Below, in pieces: positions 30,000 to 43,122 of a stretch of 64,000 nucleotides of DNA. Under the pieces are notes generated by a model. The model ran no database searches, was not told the origin of the DNA, and saw only the letters and a list, made by a program, of their open reading frames with translations. The first letter of the stretch is position 1. Every line of letters starts with the position of its first letter. Made by a program: the position numbers and the translations under genes. The stretch is from Tillus elongatus (taxonomy: Eukaryota > Arthropoda > Insecta > Coleoptera > Cleridae), in NCBI GenBank assembly GCA_964006375.1, contig OZ023268.1, positions 81,666,335-81,730,334 on the forward strand. The letters run 5' to 3'.

Positions 30000-30130
30000 A
30001 TATAAAGTCTGAAACCGACCTCGGATTTGGGTTCCAGGGGTCCTAAATAGCGCTCATTTGAAGAAATTTTTTCAAAATTCAAAAGTCGAGATCTCCCCAT
30101 TAGTGAAATTTTTTAAGAAGATTAACTAAA
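29237..30130 (+). mobile_element. H-family copy H8, 5'-truncated
   Basis: Begins within the internal block (caccaacgacttatgggcca), with (TA)n at about 29,905-29,995, the 3' block and a terminal palindrome ending about 30,130. The 5' hairpin module is missing. Confidence 0.65.
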
Positions 30131-30254
30131 AAAGGTTTGTCGAAAAGTCATTCGCAATATAACGGCGATGTCGCCCTGTCGTCAAAATCATGATTCTCTG
30201 TCTTATACTAAATACAGCGAGAACACACCAAAAGTAAAAGGGCTAACGTAGCCA

Positions 30255-30445
30255 GTCTCCAACATTGTGGGATGTAATCTAATTAGAGCGAAACCGGTCT
30301 GCGTTTCTAATTTTGGTGATAACACATCTAGCCTTACATACATTGTCCCGGTATTAGGGAAGGAGAGGCCATTGTTGGTTGGTTGTACACAGTCTCTAAT
30401 TATAACATTTTGTGTTTATTGGAGTGGCCGTGACAACATACTACC
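30255..30445 (-). repeat. single diverged monomer of the 306-bp repeat
   Basis: The complement aligns with the unit tandemly repeated at 34.0-35.2 kb. Shared pieces include gaccggtttcgctcta, acaatgtatgtaaggctaga and gttgtcacggccact. This shows the unit also occurs singly. Confidence 0.55.
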
Positions 30446-31018
30446 TGTTTCCACACCGAGATGACGACCCTGTCGTACATCTCACAATGTTCTTGTTCTT
30501 GGTTCTAATAACAATGATTAAAAACGACCAAAACAGAATGGAAACATTCAAATCCAAACGTAATTTTGTGAAATCTTTCCGGCGAAGGTACGGACCAACG
30601 GACCAACGTCCGTTACTCCAGTGCGCGGAGTTTAGTGGATAAGAGTCCCACAGTACCTCGATATCCCACACACTACGGTGTTGTGAAAGATCTGCATGAT
30701 GCATTATCCACTCTTGTATCCAAAAAAACAGGTATCCGGTACTCAATAACGTTGAATGCAAGGCAATTCCGTATTCCGGTCATTAGGTACTATATTTATA
30801 TTGACATGGCTGTATGAATCATCGCAAACGTTTTTTCCGTATTACCTAATTGTATTATTCCAAATCAATTCTTTGATGATAAAATTGTATCTTCTAGCAT
30901 TATGAGGCTGGAATAATATCAAGTTTACACGAAATCGTGTGATAATAACATATTTTTGTAAAATATCTTCGTTGATATTGCAGTCTTGACCCCTAAGATA
31001 ATAAATGTAAAAACCAAA

Positions 31019-31060
31019 CTATATTCTTATTTTTCTTCGTATGCATTATTCTGATTCAGT
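31019..31060 (+). promoter_or_regulatory. possible core promoter
   Basis: A TATA-like ctatattc (31,019-31,026) lies 38 bp upstream of TCAGTT (31,056-31,061), which fits the arthropod initiator consensus. The spacing is somewhat long. It lies about 40 bp before the signal-peptide ORF at 31,101. Confidence 0.3.
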
Positions 31061-31100
31061 TTTGTGTTTAACTACATTCTTATCCAATAAAGTGGTCAAC

Positions 31101-31158
31101 ATGAAGCAAATAAAAATTGTTTTATTACTGGTTTTGAGCACCATCGTCTTAACACAAG
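31101..31158 (+). CDS. possible first coding exon of a secreted protein
   Basis: ATG 31,101 opens a textbook signal peptide: MKQIKIVLLLVLSTIVLTQ, that is Lys-rich n-region, Leu/Val core, then small and polar residues. Directly after codon 19 plus one base comes a splice donor, AAG|GTAATTTTTG at 31,159, giving a phase-1 intron at the cleavage site, a very common arrangement for small secreted proteins. Conceptual translation past the donor soon stops. I could not identify a second exon before the H9 repeat, so the product is unknown and this may be a gene remnant. This is the only host-gene candidate in the window. Confidence 0.4.
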
Positions 31159-31494
31159 GTAATTTTTGTTATTTCATCTTAGTGCGTAACAAATGTAACA
31201 ATCACTTTGATGTAACAACAACAAAACTCAAATAAGGTTAGACTTTATTTACAGTTTTATTTGAAACCAGGAATCTTGCGCAGAGCTCAAAACAGCCAAT
31301 CATTGTACCCTAAATATCACAGATGTATTCTTACCCTTAACCCGTTAAGTGGGGAGCAGATTTGAATAGGTCTTACAGGCAGTGGAAAGTTTTTTTTTCT
31401 AAATATATATTTTTTACCAATATTACACTTAATATGTAACAAGAAGTCTAGATACATTTTGTTGTTGTTTGGAGGTCGTTTAATTTTTGAGGTC

Positions 31495-31653
<159 letters not shown>

Positions 31654-31699
31654 TTCTATATTCAATGCACCACTAGATTTAAATTCAGACTTCATGTGA

Positions 31700-32590
31700 C
31701 GTACTCCCGCGCCACTTTCTGATTGGTCGAAAGTTACCAGACAACCTATCTAATCTATAAACCTTGCCTTTTGACAATATTTTAGCCGAGTTGCTCGTAT
31801 TGACGTTAGTACATAACCAAATTTGAAAAAAAAATCTGCGGCTAGTTGAATAAATCGATCGATGCGATTCCTGGTGGAATACCTTCTATATACAATCAAC
31901 GATTCTAAAAGCGGGTTTAGATGTGCTCTAATAATTCAAACTCATTCAAAAAATTGAAAGTTTAAAAGTAGTAAATTCTATTATCGTTTGTTTTCATAAA
32001 ATACGCTAACCCACTAAATCGTCAGTTCTTTTATCATAAAATGCTAGATTGATAAATTGATATTTGCTTGTTCAATTTTGACTCATTATAGTAGCGTTCT
32101 ATATAAATATCTCATTTCTTCATAAGAACAAAGGAACAAAGAACAAAATGTAGCATATGATACCCTGGTCGTCGATTATATTACCTATTCGTCTCTTTTT
32201 AGCATAAAAAACAATTACAAAATATTCATTTCAGATGTAATTAATTACCTTTATGCACTTATTCAAAAGATCAGATTATTCTAGAAATGTTATAACAAAC
32301 TGAACCAAATTTATGTTAGCACGTTAGAATCGACAGTTTGGAGCACGTTACGAAACTAAAAGATTTCCTACTTTTATGGAATAGCTTGCAATTTTTTTAA
32401 ATAAAGGGCAATACATTTTTATTGCACTTCATTTTATGATCCAGACATCAAAATATAAAAACATGTAGGAAAGCTATAACGAGACATCTAGAAGAAACAT
32501 AAAAATAATTTATAGAAAACTGGTTTATTATTCGGTTGAAGAAATATATATATAGGTTCATCCTATAGTTCTACAAAAATAAAAATCTCT
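31700..32590. other. AT-rich stretch, no gene recognised
   Basis: No coding signal or shared repeat seen. Confidence 0.5.
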
Positions 32591-33662
32591 GGACGCAGAA
32601 GGTGCGTTATGGCAGTGAATTTTTATAAAAATGCTTTGAATATCAAATATGTCTTTTTAATGCAATCAGTCATCAATTTGGTTACCGGTATCACCCATAT
32701 AGTAGAAACAATGTGCCATATTTTATCAAAATATCTTATTGTTTGAAAATGTACAAAAATTTTCCGACAATATACCTTAAACGTTGGTTTTCTAACCAAC
32801 AAATCTTAGGTTAATAGCCAATTGAGTTATTGAAATTTGAAGCATTTAATGAAAATTTGCTACCAAAACGCACTTACTGCGTCTTGATTTTTTTCTTACA
32901 AACATATTTCGATAAAAAATGCAATAAAATAAAGCTGTTCGAAAAAAAATTGTAGGGATCACCAACGATCGACTTGTAGGCCAGCCGGTGATTGTCAAAA
33001 TAATTTTATAAGATGCAGCTCAAGACACCTTATACAATTTTTTCTCGTCTCTTGTATAATAATTATTATATTCAGCTTTACCGTAGAAACGCGTCACCCT
33101 GTATAATATCAGCCCTTTTGTAAAACTTCGATCCTTTATATATGTTGATAAAACACAACAAACACTGTTTAATCCACCCACTAACATTAATAAAGGAATA
33201 ATTTGCACTCAAACAAATAAACATATAAACGATCTCATATCATACGGTAAATGTCAGTTACAGCGTCTAACAGACCTGCGAATTAATATCAAATGTTCCG
33301 TTACCACGGCAACAAGATACTAGATCTCGTATAAGTTGTTGACAATGAAAGGCGGTGAAATTAAACATAGATGTTTCAAATTTTAATAGCTCAATTTTCT
33401 GTAACCCTAGAAAGCTGAATTTTGGCACATAGTTAGGTCTTTCCCAAAGCAATACGTACACCAAATTTTGTCAAAATATCTTTGTAATTTTAGGAGAAAA
33501 TTTTTTTTCGAAAGAAAACTCAAAATTTTCCAGGAAAACCGTGTCCGATTTTTCTCGCTAACGAACTCATCCAAGCTATGAATAAAAGAAAGGCACTTGC
33601 CGAGTTTTATCAAAATAGGTTAATTATTTTTTGAGTTATCGGTTGGACACACACACACACAC

Positions 33663-33744
<82 letters not shown>

Positions 33745-33853
33745 ATATAAAAATCGAAACTGACCCCCAATATGGGTTCTAGGAGCCCAAATTCACGCTC
33801 ATTTGCAAAAATTACCTATCTATTAGTGAATTTTTTAAATAAAAATTCACTAA
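32591..33853 (+). mobile_element. H-family copy H10
   Basis: Hairpin module 32,591-32,886 (ctggacgcagaaggtgcg to its inverted counterpart), internal block partly replaced between about 33,080 and 33,390, (CA)n then (TA)n at about 33,650-33,740, 3' block and terminal palindrome ending at about 33,853. Confidence 0.65.
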
Positions 33854-34040
33854 CAATAATTGCCTTCGAAAACTACTGATTTTTCTATTGAGTTTACAGT
33901 TTTATAAGATCTTTTTATGGTCCTATATCATTGAATATCCGAAAAGATTGTAAATCTATGTGTAAAGTTCCCGTCTTTGCAGGCAGCTTCTTCACCTGCC
34001 AACCACTTTATTATGCGCGTCACTGTAAAGACATCTTCAA

Positions 34041-35202
34041 TGTAAGACTAGATGCATTTTCGCAACAATTAGAACCGTAGACCGGTTTCGCTCTCATTAG
34101 AGCTCTTCAGTACGGCATACTAATTGCAGCAAAAATGCACCAAAAATAACACGGCTATCGTATAGCCAGTCTTAAAACACTAAGTGAGTAGCGAACGTGT
34201 CGCCACCTAGTTCGGAACCAAGTACTTGTTGTCACGCCCGCTCCAAATAATACAGAGTATTAAAAATAGAGACGGTATACAACTAACTAACAATTTAAAA
34301 AATTGTTAGCCCTGGCCCATTTCTACCCCAATATAGGGACAAAGTATGTAAGACTAGATGCATTTTCGCAACAATTAGAACCGTAGACCGGTTTCGCTCT
34401 CATTAGAGCTCTTCAGTACGGCATACTAATTGCAGCAAAAATGCACCAAAAATAACACGGCTATCGTATAGCCAGTCTCAAAACACTAAGTGAGTAGCGA
34501 ACGTGTCGCCACCTAGTTCGGAACCAAGTACTTGTTGTCACGCCCGCTCCAAATAATACAGAGTATTAAAAATAGAGACGGTATACAACTAACTAACAAT
34601 TTAAAAAATTGTTAGCCCTGGCCCATTTCTACCCCAATATAGGGACAAAGTATGTAAGACTAGATGCATTTTCGCAACAATTAGAACCGTAGACCGGTTT
34701 CGCTCTCATTAGAGCTCTTCAGTACGGCATACTAATTGCAGCAAAAATGCACCAAAAATAACACGGCTAGCGTATAGCCAGTCTCAAAACACTAAGTGAG
34801 TAGCGAACGTGTCGCCACCTAGTTCGGAACCAAGTACTTGTTGTCACGCCCGCTCCAAATAATACAGAGTATTAAAAATAGAGACGGTATACAACTAACT
34901 AACAATTTAAAAAATTGTTAGCCCTGGCCCATTTCTACCCCAATATAGGGACAAAGTATGTAAGACTAGATGCATTTTCGCAACAATTAGAACCGTAGAC
35001 CGGTTTCGCTCTCATTAGAGCTCTTCAGTACGGCATACTAATTGCAGCAAAAATGCACCAAAAATAACACGGCTATCGTATAGCCAGTCTCAAAACATTA
35101 AGTGAGTAGCGAACGTGTCGCCACCTAGTTCGGAACCAAGTACTTGTTGTCACGCCCGCTCCAAATAATACAGAGTATTAAAAATAGAGACGGTATACAA
35201 CT
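34041..35202 (+). repeat. 306-bp tandem array, 3.8 copies
   Basis: Unit starts (tgtaagactagatgcatttt) at 34,041, 34,347, 34,653 and 34,959, exactly 306 bp apart and nearly identical. The last unit stops early at ggtatacaact. Each unit has two small hairpins (GGCTAT-cgt-ATAGCC and AACAATTT-aaa-AAATTGTT). The flank acatcttcaat occurs on both sides (34,031 and 35,206), like a target-site duplication of the whole array. Confidence 0.9.
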
Positions 35203-35219
35203 TCAACATCTTCAATCAT

Positions 35220-35944
35220 AGTTTTACCTATTTACTGTAAACTAAATCAATTTTTACGGCTTTTCTTCGCACACTAGGTGGCAGCATGAGCTTTTGTGAA
35301 CTAATGAATTGATCTAGGTAGAAAAAGAAACGCAATATATGGACGTTAGATGCAAATATGCCATATGAGATCCTCCCCACTGTAGTGCTCACATTTGGGT
35401 TGATGTCATATGACATCCTCCCCATTGAACGGGTTAACAAACCTAACAGTTGACCCCACTAAATGGATGACAATTTGTGTTTTCCTACTTCACTAATAAA
35501 TTTAAGAACACGCTTGTAATTTGCTTTTATAAATGCCAATTGTTGTGGTAGTTCTTTGCTTAAAGATATTTTTTTACATTTGCCTAAAGCAGCACAAGAA
35601 GTCTGTTAAAATTTCTAAATTATGGCCAGTTCCCCATCAAGTTAGTAACAAACTGAGGAGGCAGAGGAATTCCGGGTAAAGTGTTATTATAAAATTGAAC
35701 GCCTAGAAGGGCTTTTAGAGAAACTTTGTTTATATTATTTATCAAACCACTAGGTATTGGAAAATTACACTTAATGTCTTCCGTAAGTAAGTTAATTACA
35801 CGGCGGTACAAGTAACGTGAATTCAGTTGCTATAAAATATTATAGATAATATGTTTTTCCAGTGGCGTCTCCTGACCAAAATGTTCGGGTGTGTGGTAAC
35901 GAGTTGCTGTTAGTGGTGGTTTTAAAAATTATTAACACTAAATG

Positions 35945-36019
<75 letters not shown>

Positions 36020-36250
36020 GACCTATATGGGAATGATACGTAGATAAATAAATTAATTTCCCACTGCAACACTAACAAATTAAAAAGTCACTTAAAACTT
36101 TAAAACACGAAAAGAACATGGAATTATTATCAAGCTCTTCTCTTCACACAAATTTGTGTTAGCGTTAGCACTGTCCGGAACGGGGTGAAAACTGTAAACA
36201 TTAAAAGTAGTTCAATGTTAAATGGTACTAAATAATAAAATGTGTAAAAA
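35220..36250. repeat. no gene; isolated (TA)n at 35,947-36,016
   Basis: Only short unsupported ORFs. The TA tract lacks the conserved H-element flanks on either side. Confidence 0.6.
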
Positions 36251-36253
36251 TCC

Positions 36254-37100
<847 letters not shown>

Positions 37101-37997
37101 ATGTATTATAGTCTTTAATTCTAGAATACTGTGGTCCAGGCAAGCGCAGTTGTAATGTTTGTAAATAATGCTATCACAACGTTTGTTAAACCGGCGTTCC
37201 ATTCATTTGTCTTGAGCGGTATTTTTACCGCTCACTGCAGTGTTAAAAGCAATGGTATTTCCTTACTATTTTAAACACATGGGTGGGGGACTGTATTGTA
37301 TACCAATACAGCTCTGTCGAGTGAAGTTGTTCGGAAATAACAACGCACACCTAACCCGACCCGAATTCATTCCCAGTTGCTATTGACCTACTCATATTTT
37401 CTGAATGAAGACGTGGTGCCGACTTCATTCCAAGTCACTATTAACCGACTATTTATGAAATCAAATAAGTAAATTAAATCGATTGTCATAACATATGTAG
37501 TGTATTAAGACTAAGGGAAAAAGAAATAAAACATATTTAACTGTGCACATTTTAATTATATTTTAGGGTGTGCGGCGCACACCTAGCTCACTAGGAGAAA
37601 TCGCCACTGTGTTTTTCCAGCGTTAACCATGTACACTGCACCATTTGTTGCCACTAAAAGATTTTGTTGGTTGGTATGATACTTGGCAAACAGAAGTGTG
37701 AAAGCCCCTCTTGCATGAATTAAGTTATGATAACATTTTCTTTTTCCAATTGTTTAGGTGAAATCAAATAAGATGTAACTACAAAACTTTCGTGCAAAAT
37801 TTTTATAAGTAAATGGGCTATATAACGGCCAGAAGTATCTGTTCTTTCATCTACTGTTGAGTAAATGCCATTTTCTTCAATAAGCTAATGATTTGTGTCA
37901 ACGTTCCATAGTAACAATGGTCGATACCCTTTCCCCAATGTATTTTCATTGGGCACATTGAAAGTGAAATAATTCTACAAAACTTCGTAAAATCTGC
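37101..37997. other. no gene recognised
   Basis: Nothing supportable between H11 and the LINE copy. Confidence 0.5.
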
Positions 37998-39888
37998 TGC
38001 GATCCACCGAGACAGAACCCTCCATAAGTCTGCCATCATCATCTAATTAGGCCAAAGAGACAGGCTTAGAATATCGTATATTTGAGTGGAGGGTGCTGTC
38101 ATCCGCGTAACTGTGAACTAGGTTGGATGTGCTAGAGAGGAGGTCATTAATGTGGAGAAGAAACAAGTAGGAGCTAAAGCTGAACCTTGAGGAACTCCTG
38201 CATTAATTGGATACAGTTTAGAGGAATGGCCATCCACGACAACAGAAATGCTCCGGTTGGAGAGGAAATTTGCTGCCGAGGTACAGAGTTTTGGTGGTAG
38301 GCCATAGGCCGGAAGTTTATTAAGCAGCGCTGCGTGCCAAATCTGGTCGAATGCTTTAGATATGTTTAAAGCGACAATCTGGAATTCACCGTGTAGTTCC
38401 ATATACTTGTTCCAAGAATGGGTGACAAAGGAAAGGAGGTGGGCAGTTGATCTGCGCTGACAGAATCCATACTGCCTGTCGTGGATTAGACTGTGTTTTT
38501 CAAGAAATTTTAGTAATTCGGCGTTTATATACTTTTTCATCACTTTAGAGACAACTGAAAGGAGAGAAATAGGCCTGTAGTTGCTAGAAAGCCCTTTAGA
38601 TAATTTCTTGCGGGCGGTTTGTACTCGAGTAGTTTTCCAGTTACTAGGGAATATGCCTCTATTGTAAGATGTCTGAAACAAACGAGTCAGGACAGGAGCA
38701 AGTTCTGGTGCGCATTTTTTGAGAACAATTGCTGGGATCTCGTCAAGGCCAGGGGCTTTCCTGGTATTAAGAGAAGAGAGCATCTTTTGTACCTTTTTAG
38801 TTGGGAAAATGATATCCGTCATTTTATGCGCGACATTGGGGACTGTTGGTGGTTGAACATTTGGAGGTGGGTTGAGAGTATAATTGCCGGCGAAGAAGGT
38901 GGAAAAAAGTTCAGCCTTGCCCAGGGCGGTAGAAACAATTTAATCCCCTGAGACAAGAGGTGGGAACATGCTCTTGCAGAAATTATTCCCAATAGATTTA
39001 GCAAGAGTCCAGAAGGGTTTGCTGCGCTTGGATCTTAAGAGGACTTTGTTTTTGATGTGATTATTAAACGAGTTTTTTGCCTCAGAAAGAATGCGCACAT
39101 AGCGGTTTCTTGCGTCGTTAAATGCTTGACGGTTTTCTTGACTAGGATTGTGTAGAAGCGTTTTGTGAGTTTTGACCTTTTCAAGTCTGGCTTTGTCACA
39201 AGATTTAGAGAACCAGAGCTTTTGAGTGAAGAGGTTTTTTGTGTACGTGGAATAAATCATTTCATGCCAGCTTGGATAATTTCGGTGACGTTTTGTGAGA
39301 TATCAGAGGGGTCAGGATGAGAGAAGGAGACAGACGCCCATGGAAATGAGGAGAAGTAATCTCGCATTTCGTCCCAGTTCGCGAAGTTTTAGTGCCAAGC
39401 GATACGTGGGTGTGATGACTGTGTGACCTGAGGTTGCACTGCGCAGAAAGCGGTGACTATGCCATGGTCTGAGCGACCGAGGGGGGCGGTGACTGATATC
39501 TTATAGCATTCATGATTTGTAGTAAGAAGGAGATCCAAGGGATTTGAGTTGTGTGTTGGGAGGCGCGGAAGTAAGTAGGTTGCCGAACCATATCGGCTAA
39601 AGTGTTGCGACTGCAAAGGCCTCCGCTGCTCTCCCTTGTGGATCGGTTTTTGAAGATCCTAGCCATTCCTTATTATGTACATTGAAGTCACCAAGAATAG
39701 TGACCTCGGTTTTTTTCAGAAAGGTAGTCAAAGATCTGGACAAAGTTGTTGTCAGCAGGTGACCGGTAAATGCAACAGATGAATTTGGTTGCAGCTCTGG
39801 GAGAGAGTTTTATCCATAGTATGTCTTTTCTTCCAGCTTCCAAATTGGGGAGTCTGGTGCAGGGTAGATTGCTACGGACGTATGCGCA
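37998..39888 (-). mobile_element. LINE copy: endonuclease plus reverse transcriptase, broken
   Basis: In minus orientation: endonuclease pieces (39,888-39,389, e.g. TTHNSNPLDLLLTT, APLGRSDHGIVTAF), a linker (39,260-38,940, RNRYVRILSEAKNSF), then RT (38,822-38,118: TRKAPGLDEIPAIVLKKCAP, NYRPISLLSVVSKV, DRQYGFCQRRSTAHLLSFVT, NAGVPQGSALAPT). Frameshifts break it and it stops before the active-site box. Its RT is nearly the same as 22.3-23.1 kb, so both are copies of one jockey/CR1-like family. Confidence 0.8.
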
Positions 39889-40033
39889 CTTGAAATCAAC
39901 GTTCGTTACTTTGTTACAACTGTACCTATGTGTGGATTTTTTTGTTTGTTTAAATCTTGAAAATTGCGGCTTATTCCAATCAGTTTTTGAACACCACGCG
40001 TTTGAAGAAGGTGAATAGAGTCTTGTTTACACA

Positions 40034-41260
40034 ATGTCCGCGTCCGATATTAACAGAAAACGCCTTACTTATGAAGAAAAAATAACGATATTAAAGCAAG
40101 TAAAAACAGGAACGAAAAAAAGTGATGTTTGTAGGCAGTACGGTATTGCATTGTCTACATTATCAACAATTTTAAAGTGCGAGAATACTATTGTCCAGGC
40201 TAGTGGTTGCAACACTATTGACAACAAGGGAAAAAGTATAAAAACAACAGAGTAGGAGAACTTGGACAAAGCATTGTTTCATTGATTCAAATTTCAAAGG
40301 CACGCAAACATTGCCATAAGTGGTTTATTTCTCCAAGAAAAAGCTGTTTCTCTTAGTAGGGAATTGGGATATGGAGAGAATTTCCAGTGTTCTACAAGTT
40401 GGATTTCTCGTTTTAAACAAAGACATGCAATTAATTCAGGAAAAGTTTCTGGGGAAGCGAAATTTGGAAATAAGGAAGTCACATCTGACTGGCTTTAAAA
40501 TAACTTACGAGAAATATCCTAGGAATATTAAGCATGTGATGTATTCAATGCAGACTAGACAGGACGTTTTGCAAAATGTTGCCGGACAAAACTCTAAAAT
40601 TCAAAAACGAAAAATGTGTTGGTGGGAAGTTATCCACAGAGCGACTGACTGTACTAGTTTGTGTAAATTATAATCGTTGTGAGTTTTGAAGATTATTGGT
40701 TACTGGCAAAGCACAAAAACTAAGATGTTCTAAAAATATAAAGAGATTATCGGTGAAATATGTTATTAATAAAAAAGCATGGGTGCCTGGTGATATTTTT
40801 AAAACTGAAGTAGAAGAATGGGATAGAGAACTGGAAAGAAGAAATAGAAAAACGTTGCTTGTGGTGGATAATTGTGTGGCACATACACAATTCACGAGTT
40901 TGAAGAACATATAACTAGTTTTTCTGCCACCTAATACCACATCTATACTGCAGATCAAAAAATTAACAACTCTCTGAAATATGATTACAGGAGACAACTC
41001 GTAACAAAAATAATTGACAACACGTATAATAATCAGTGTCAACTGTCTATAAATGTCCTAAAAGCTATTCGTCTCCTTGATCGTGCTGGAAAAATTCCTC
41101 ACAAAAAACAGTGCAAAATTGTTTCAGGCATGTTGGTTTTCATTTTGAGCGTAGAAATGAAAACGTTGATTTAAGCGTTTCGGAAGATGTTACTGCTGAC
41201 GAAGATATCGCCGACGAATATGATGACATACCTCTCAGCGAATGTGCTAGTAATTAAGCT
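40034..41260 (+). pseudogene. pogo/Tigger transposase relic
   Basis: ATG 40,034 opens a CENP-B-type N-terminal HTH (RKRLTYEEKITILKQVKTGT, then VCRQYGIALSTLSTIL). A second HTH (Tc5 type, with frameshifts) follows, then a DDE_1 domain (KAWVPGDIFKTEVEEWDREL, KTLLVVDNCVAH, then LPPNTTS). The C-terminal part ends with an acidic tail (SVSEDVTADEDIADEYDD). Stops and frameshifts at several points make it inactive. Confidence 0.8.
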
Positions 41261-41269
41261 TACTCATTT

Positions 41270-42284
41270 AAGTCTAAATGAGATCAAACCACAAGAGCCA
41301 TATTATAACCAGTGTTGAAGTATTCGAATAAAAACACGTCTTGATTTTAAAAAAAAGCTTCTTGAACAACGAAAATAAATATCAAATGTTTACTATGAAA
41401 AAAGTCTAAATAAAATTACCACATTGTGGAAATAAGATAGTATTCATGCATATTTTATCAATGTGGTAATTTTAGATTTCACAACTTCAATCTCAAATTT
41501 TGCACTTTCTTCAGTGTGTTTTTCCACGATCTTAGTTGTGATATTTCTCTATCTCTTTTATGTATCTTTTTTTTCTGCTTCGCTCATCCAAAGCGTTGTT
41601 ATCTGATTTTCCTCAAGAGCTCTTTTATATTTATGATATTATGAATTCTTGATATTACTTTAGATTGACTTCTCCATTTCCCACTTGTCCTAATTTCTTT
41701 ACACTATCATACACAATGCGTTGCGATATTAAGGTTTTCTCTTGTGGATTACAATACAAGCACCCATATACAAAGGCCCAATATTTTCACTCCAACTTTA
41801 ACTCTATATTACATGATCGTAAAGGTTAAAATAGAATAAACACAGACAGTACAGCTCTACACCGCCAATAATTAGAATGCATTTTGCATTTTATGCATTC
41901 AAGGAAGAATATTTCACGTGAGATAAACAAATGAGGCTTATTTGAGATAAATGAAGAAGCTATATTTATTTTGGCGCATGATGTAACATTCGCTGCGTTT
42001 GTTGGCGGCTAAAATTAATATACCAAATGGCAGCCGCAATGTTGTCAAATATATTTCCCTAGAAGACAAATATTTCGGTGAAAATGATTCGTATAATATA
42101 CTTACATCATTTGAAACCAAAATAATTTGCTTGTGATTGAATTTACAAATATATAATTTCCAGGTCTGCGGAATGATTTCCATGACATTCTGTCACAAAT
42201 TTCCCTGGCATTTCCCTGACATTTTAGAGGGTATTTCAATTTCCCTGATTTTTCCCGGTTTTCTAGGTCGCTGGGTATCCTGTC
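41270..42284. other. no gene recognised
   Basis: Flank between the Tigger relic and T6. The segment around 42,190-42,280 (ttccctgacatttt, ttcccggttttctagg) looks repetitive but could not be assigned. Confidence 0.45.
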
Positions 42285-42479
42285 ATGGTATCTCCGAAAA
42301 TTGGATTATGAGCTTTAACTTTGAAAACATCATTTGGGTAATACGGCATCGTTTTGTTTTGCGATATCTCCATCCCTTCTCGATTTATATGACAAATTGT
42401 CAAAAATTTGAATACCGCAATCGGATCAAGTTACATTAGCGAGAAAAACATATCACATAGCCATTGTAACCAACGTAAT

Positions 42480-43122
42480 TGAAATTATGGTCCGACACTC
42501 TTCGCACTTAGTAACAAAATTGTTAATACGTCGCATCTTCTATTCAAAATGCCTTCCATCATTCTCGATGCATTTATTTAATTTGATTTCGGTAGAAAAA
42601 ACCGCGGGTGCATTTCAGCCCTGGACAAGCTACTAATCACATTTCGTATTATTTCCATCATATTTTCCTTGGTTTTTGGTTTCTCTTAGAAAACAAGGTT
42701 TTTAAGTCTACCCCATAGGTAGAAATCCAAACAAGTAAGATCGGGGGAACGCGCCGGCCAGGGAAATATACTTACTCTTCCAATAACACGATTCGATTAT
42801 TGTTCATCCAAATGCTGACGTACGTTTCGATTATATGCCGCCGGACAACCATTAAGCTGGAACCACATGTTCCTTCTCGTTTTCAAGCAGACGTCTTTTA
42901 AAATTGGCGGAAGAGACACGTTCCTCCATTAAGCGTCTGGTCAAAAAATGTGGACCTATGATTTTTCCTCCCAGCATTCCGCACCACATGTTCTAACTCC
43001 ACCGATTTTGATGTTTTACTTGCCGGATCCAATGTGGGTTTTGCTCGGGCCGATAATGCATATTGTGTAAATTCACACCCACTGTTTTACTAAATGTGGC
43101 TTTGTTCGTCCATAATATGCGT
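42480..43122 (-). pseudogene. T6 transposase, C-terminal half
   Basis: The minus strand from 43,122 reads RILWTNKATFSKTVGVNLHN and continues with PEQNPHWIRQVKHQ, FLTRRLMEERVSSANFKR and NEKEHVVPA. This is the central and C-terminal part of a DDE_3-like transposase of the DUF4817 family. Later stops and frameshifts show it was already decaying. It is separated from the rest of the gene by the solo LTR. Confidence 0.75.

Noticed and set aside
34041..35202. CRISPR-like or satellite array
   Set aside because: Units are 306 bp, nearly identical throughout, with no short repeat and unique spacer structure; a tandem repeat in an animal genome.
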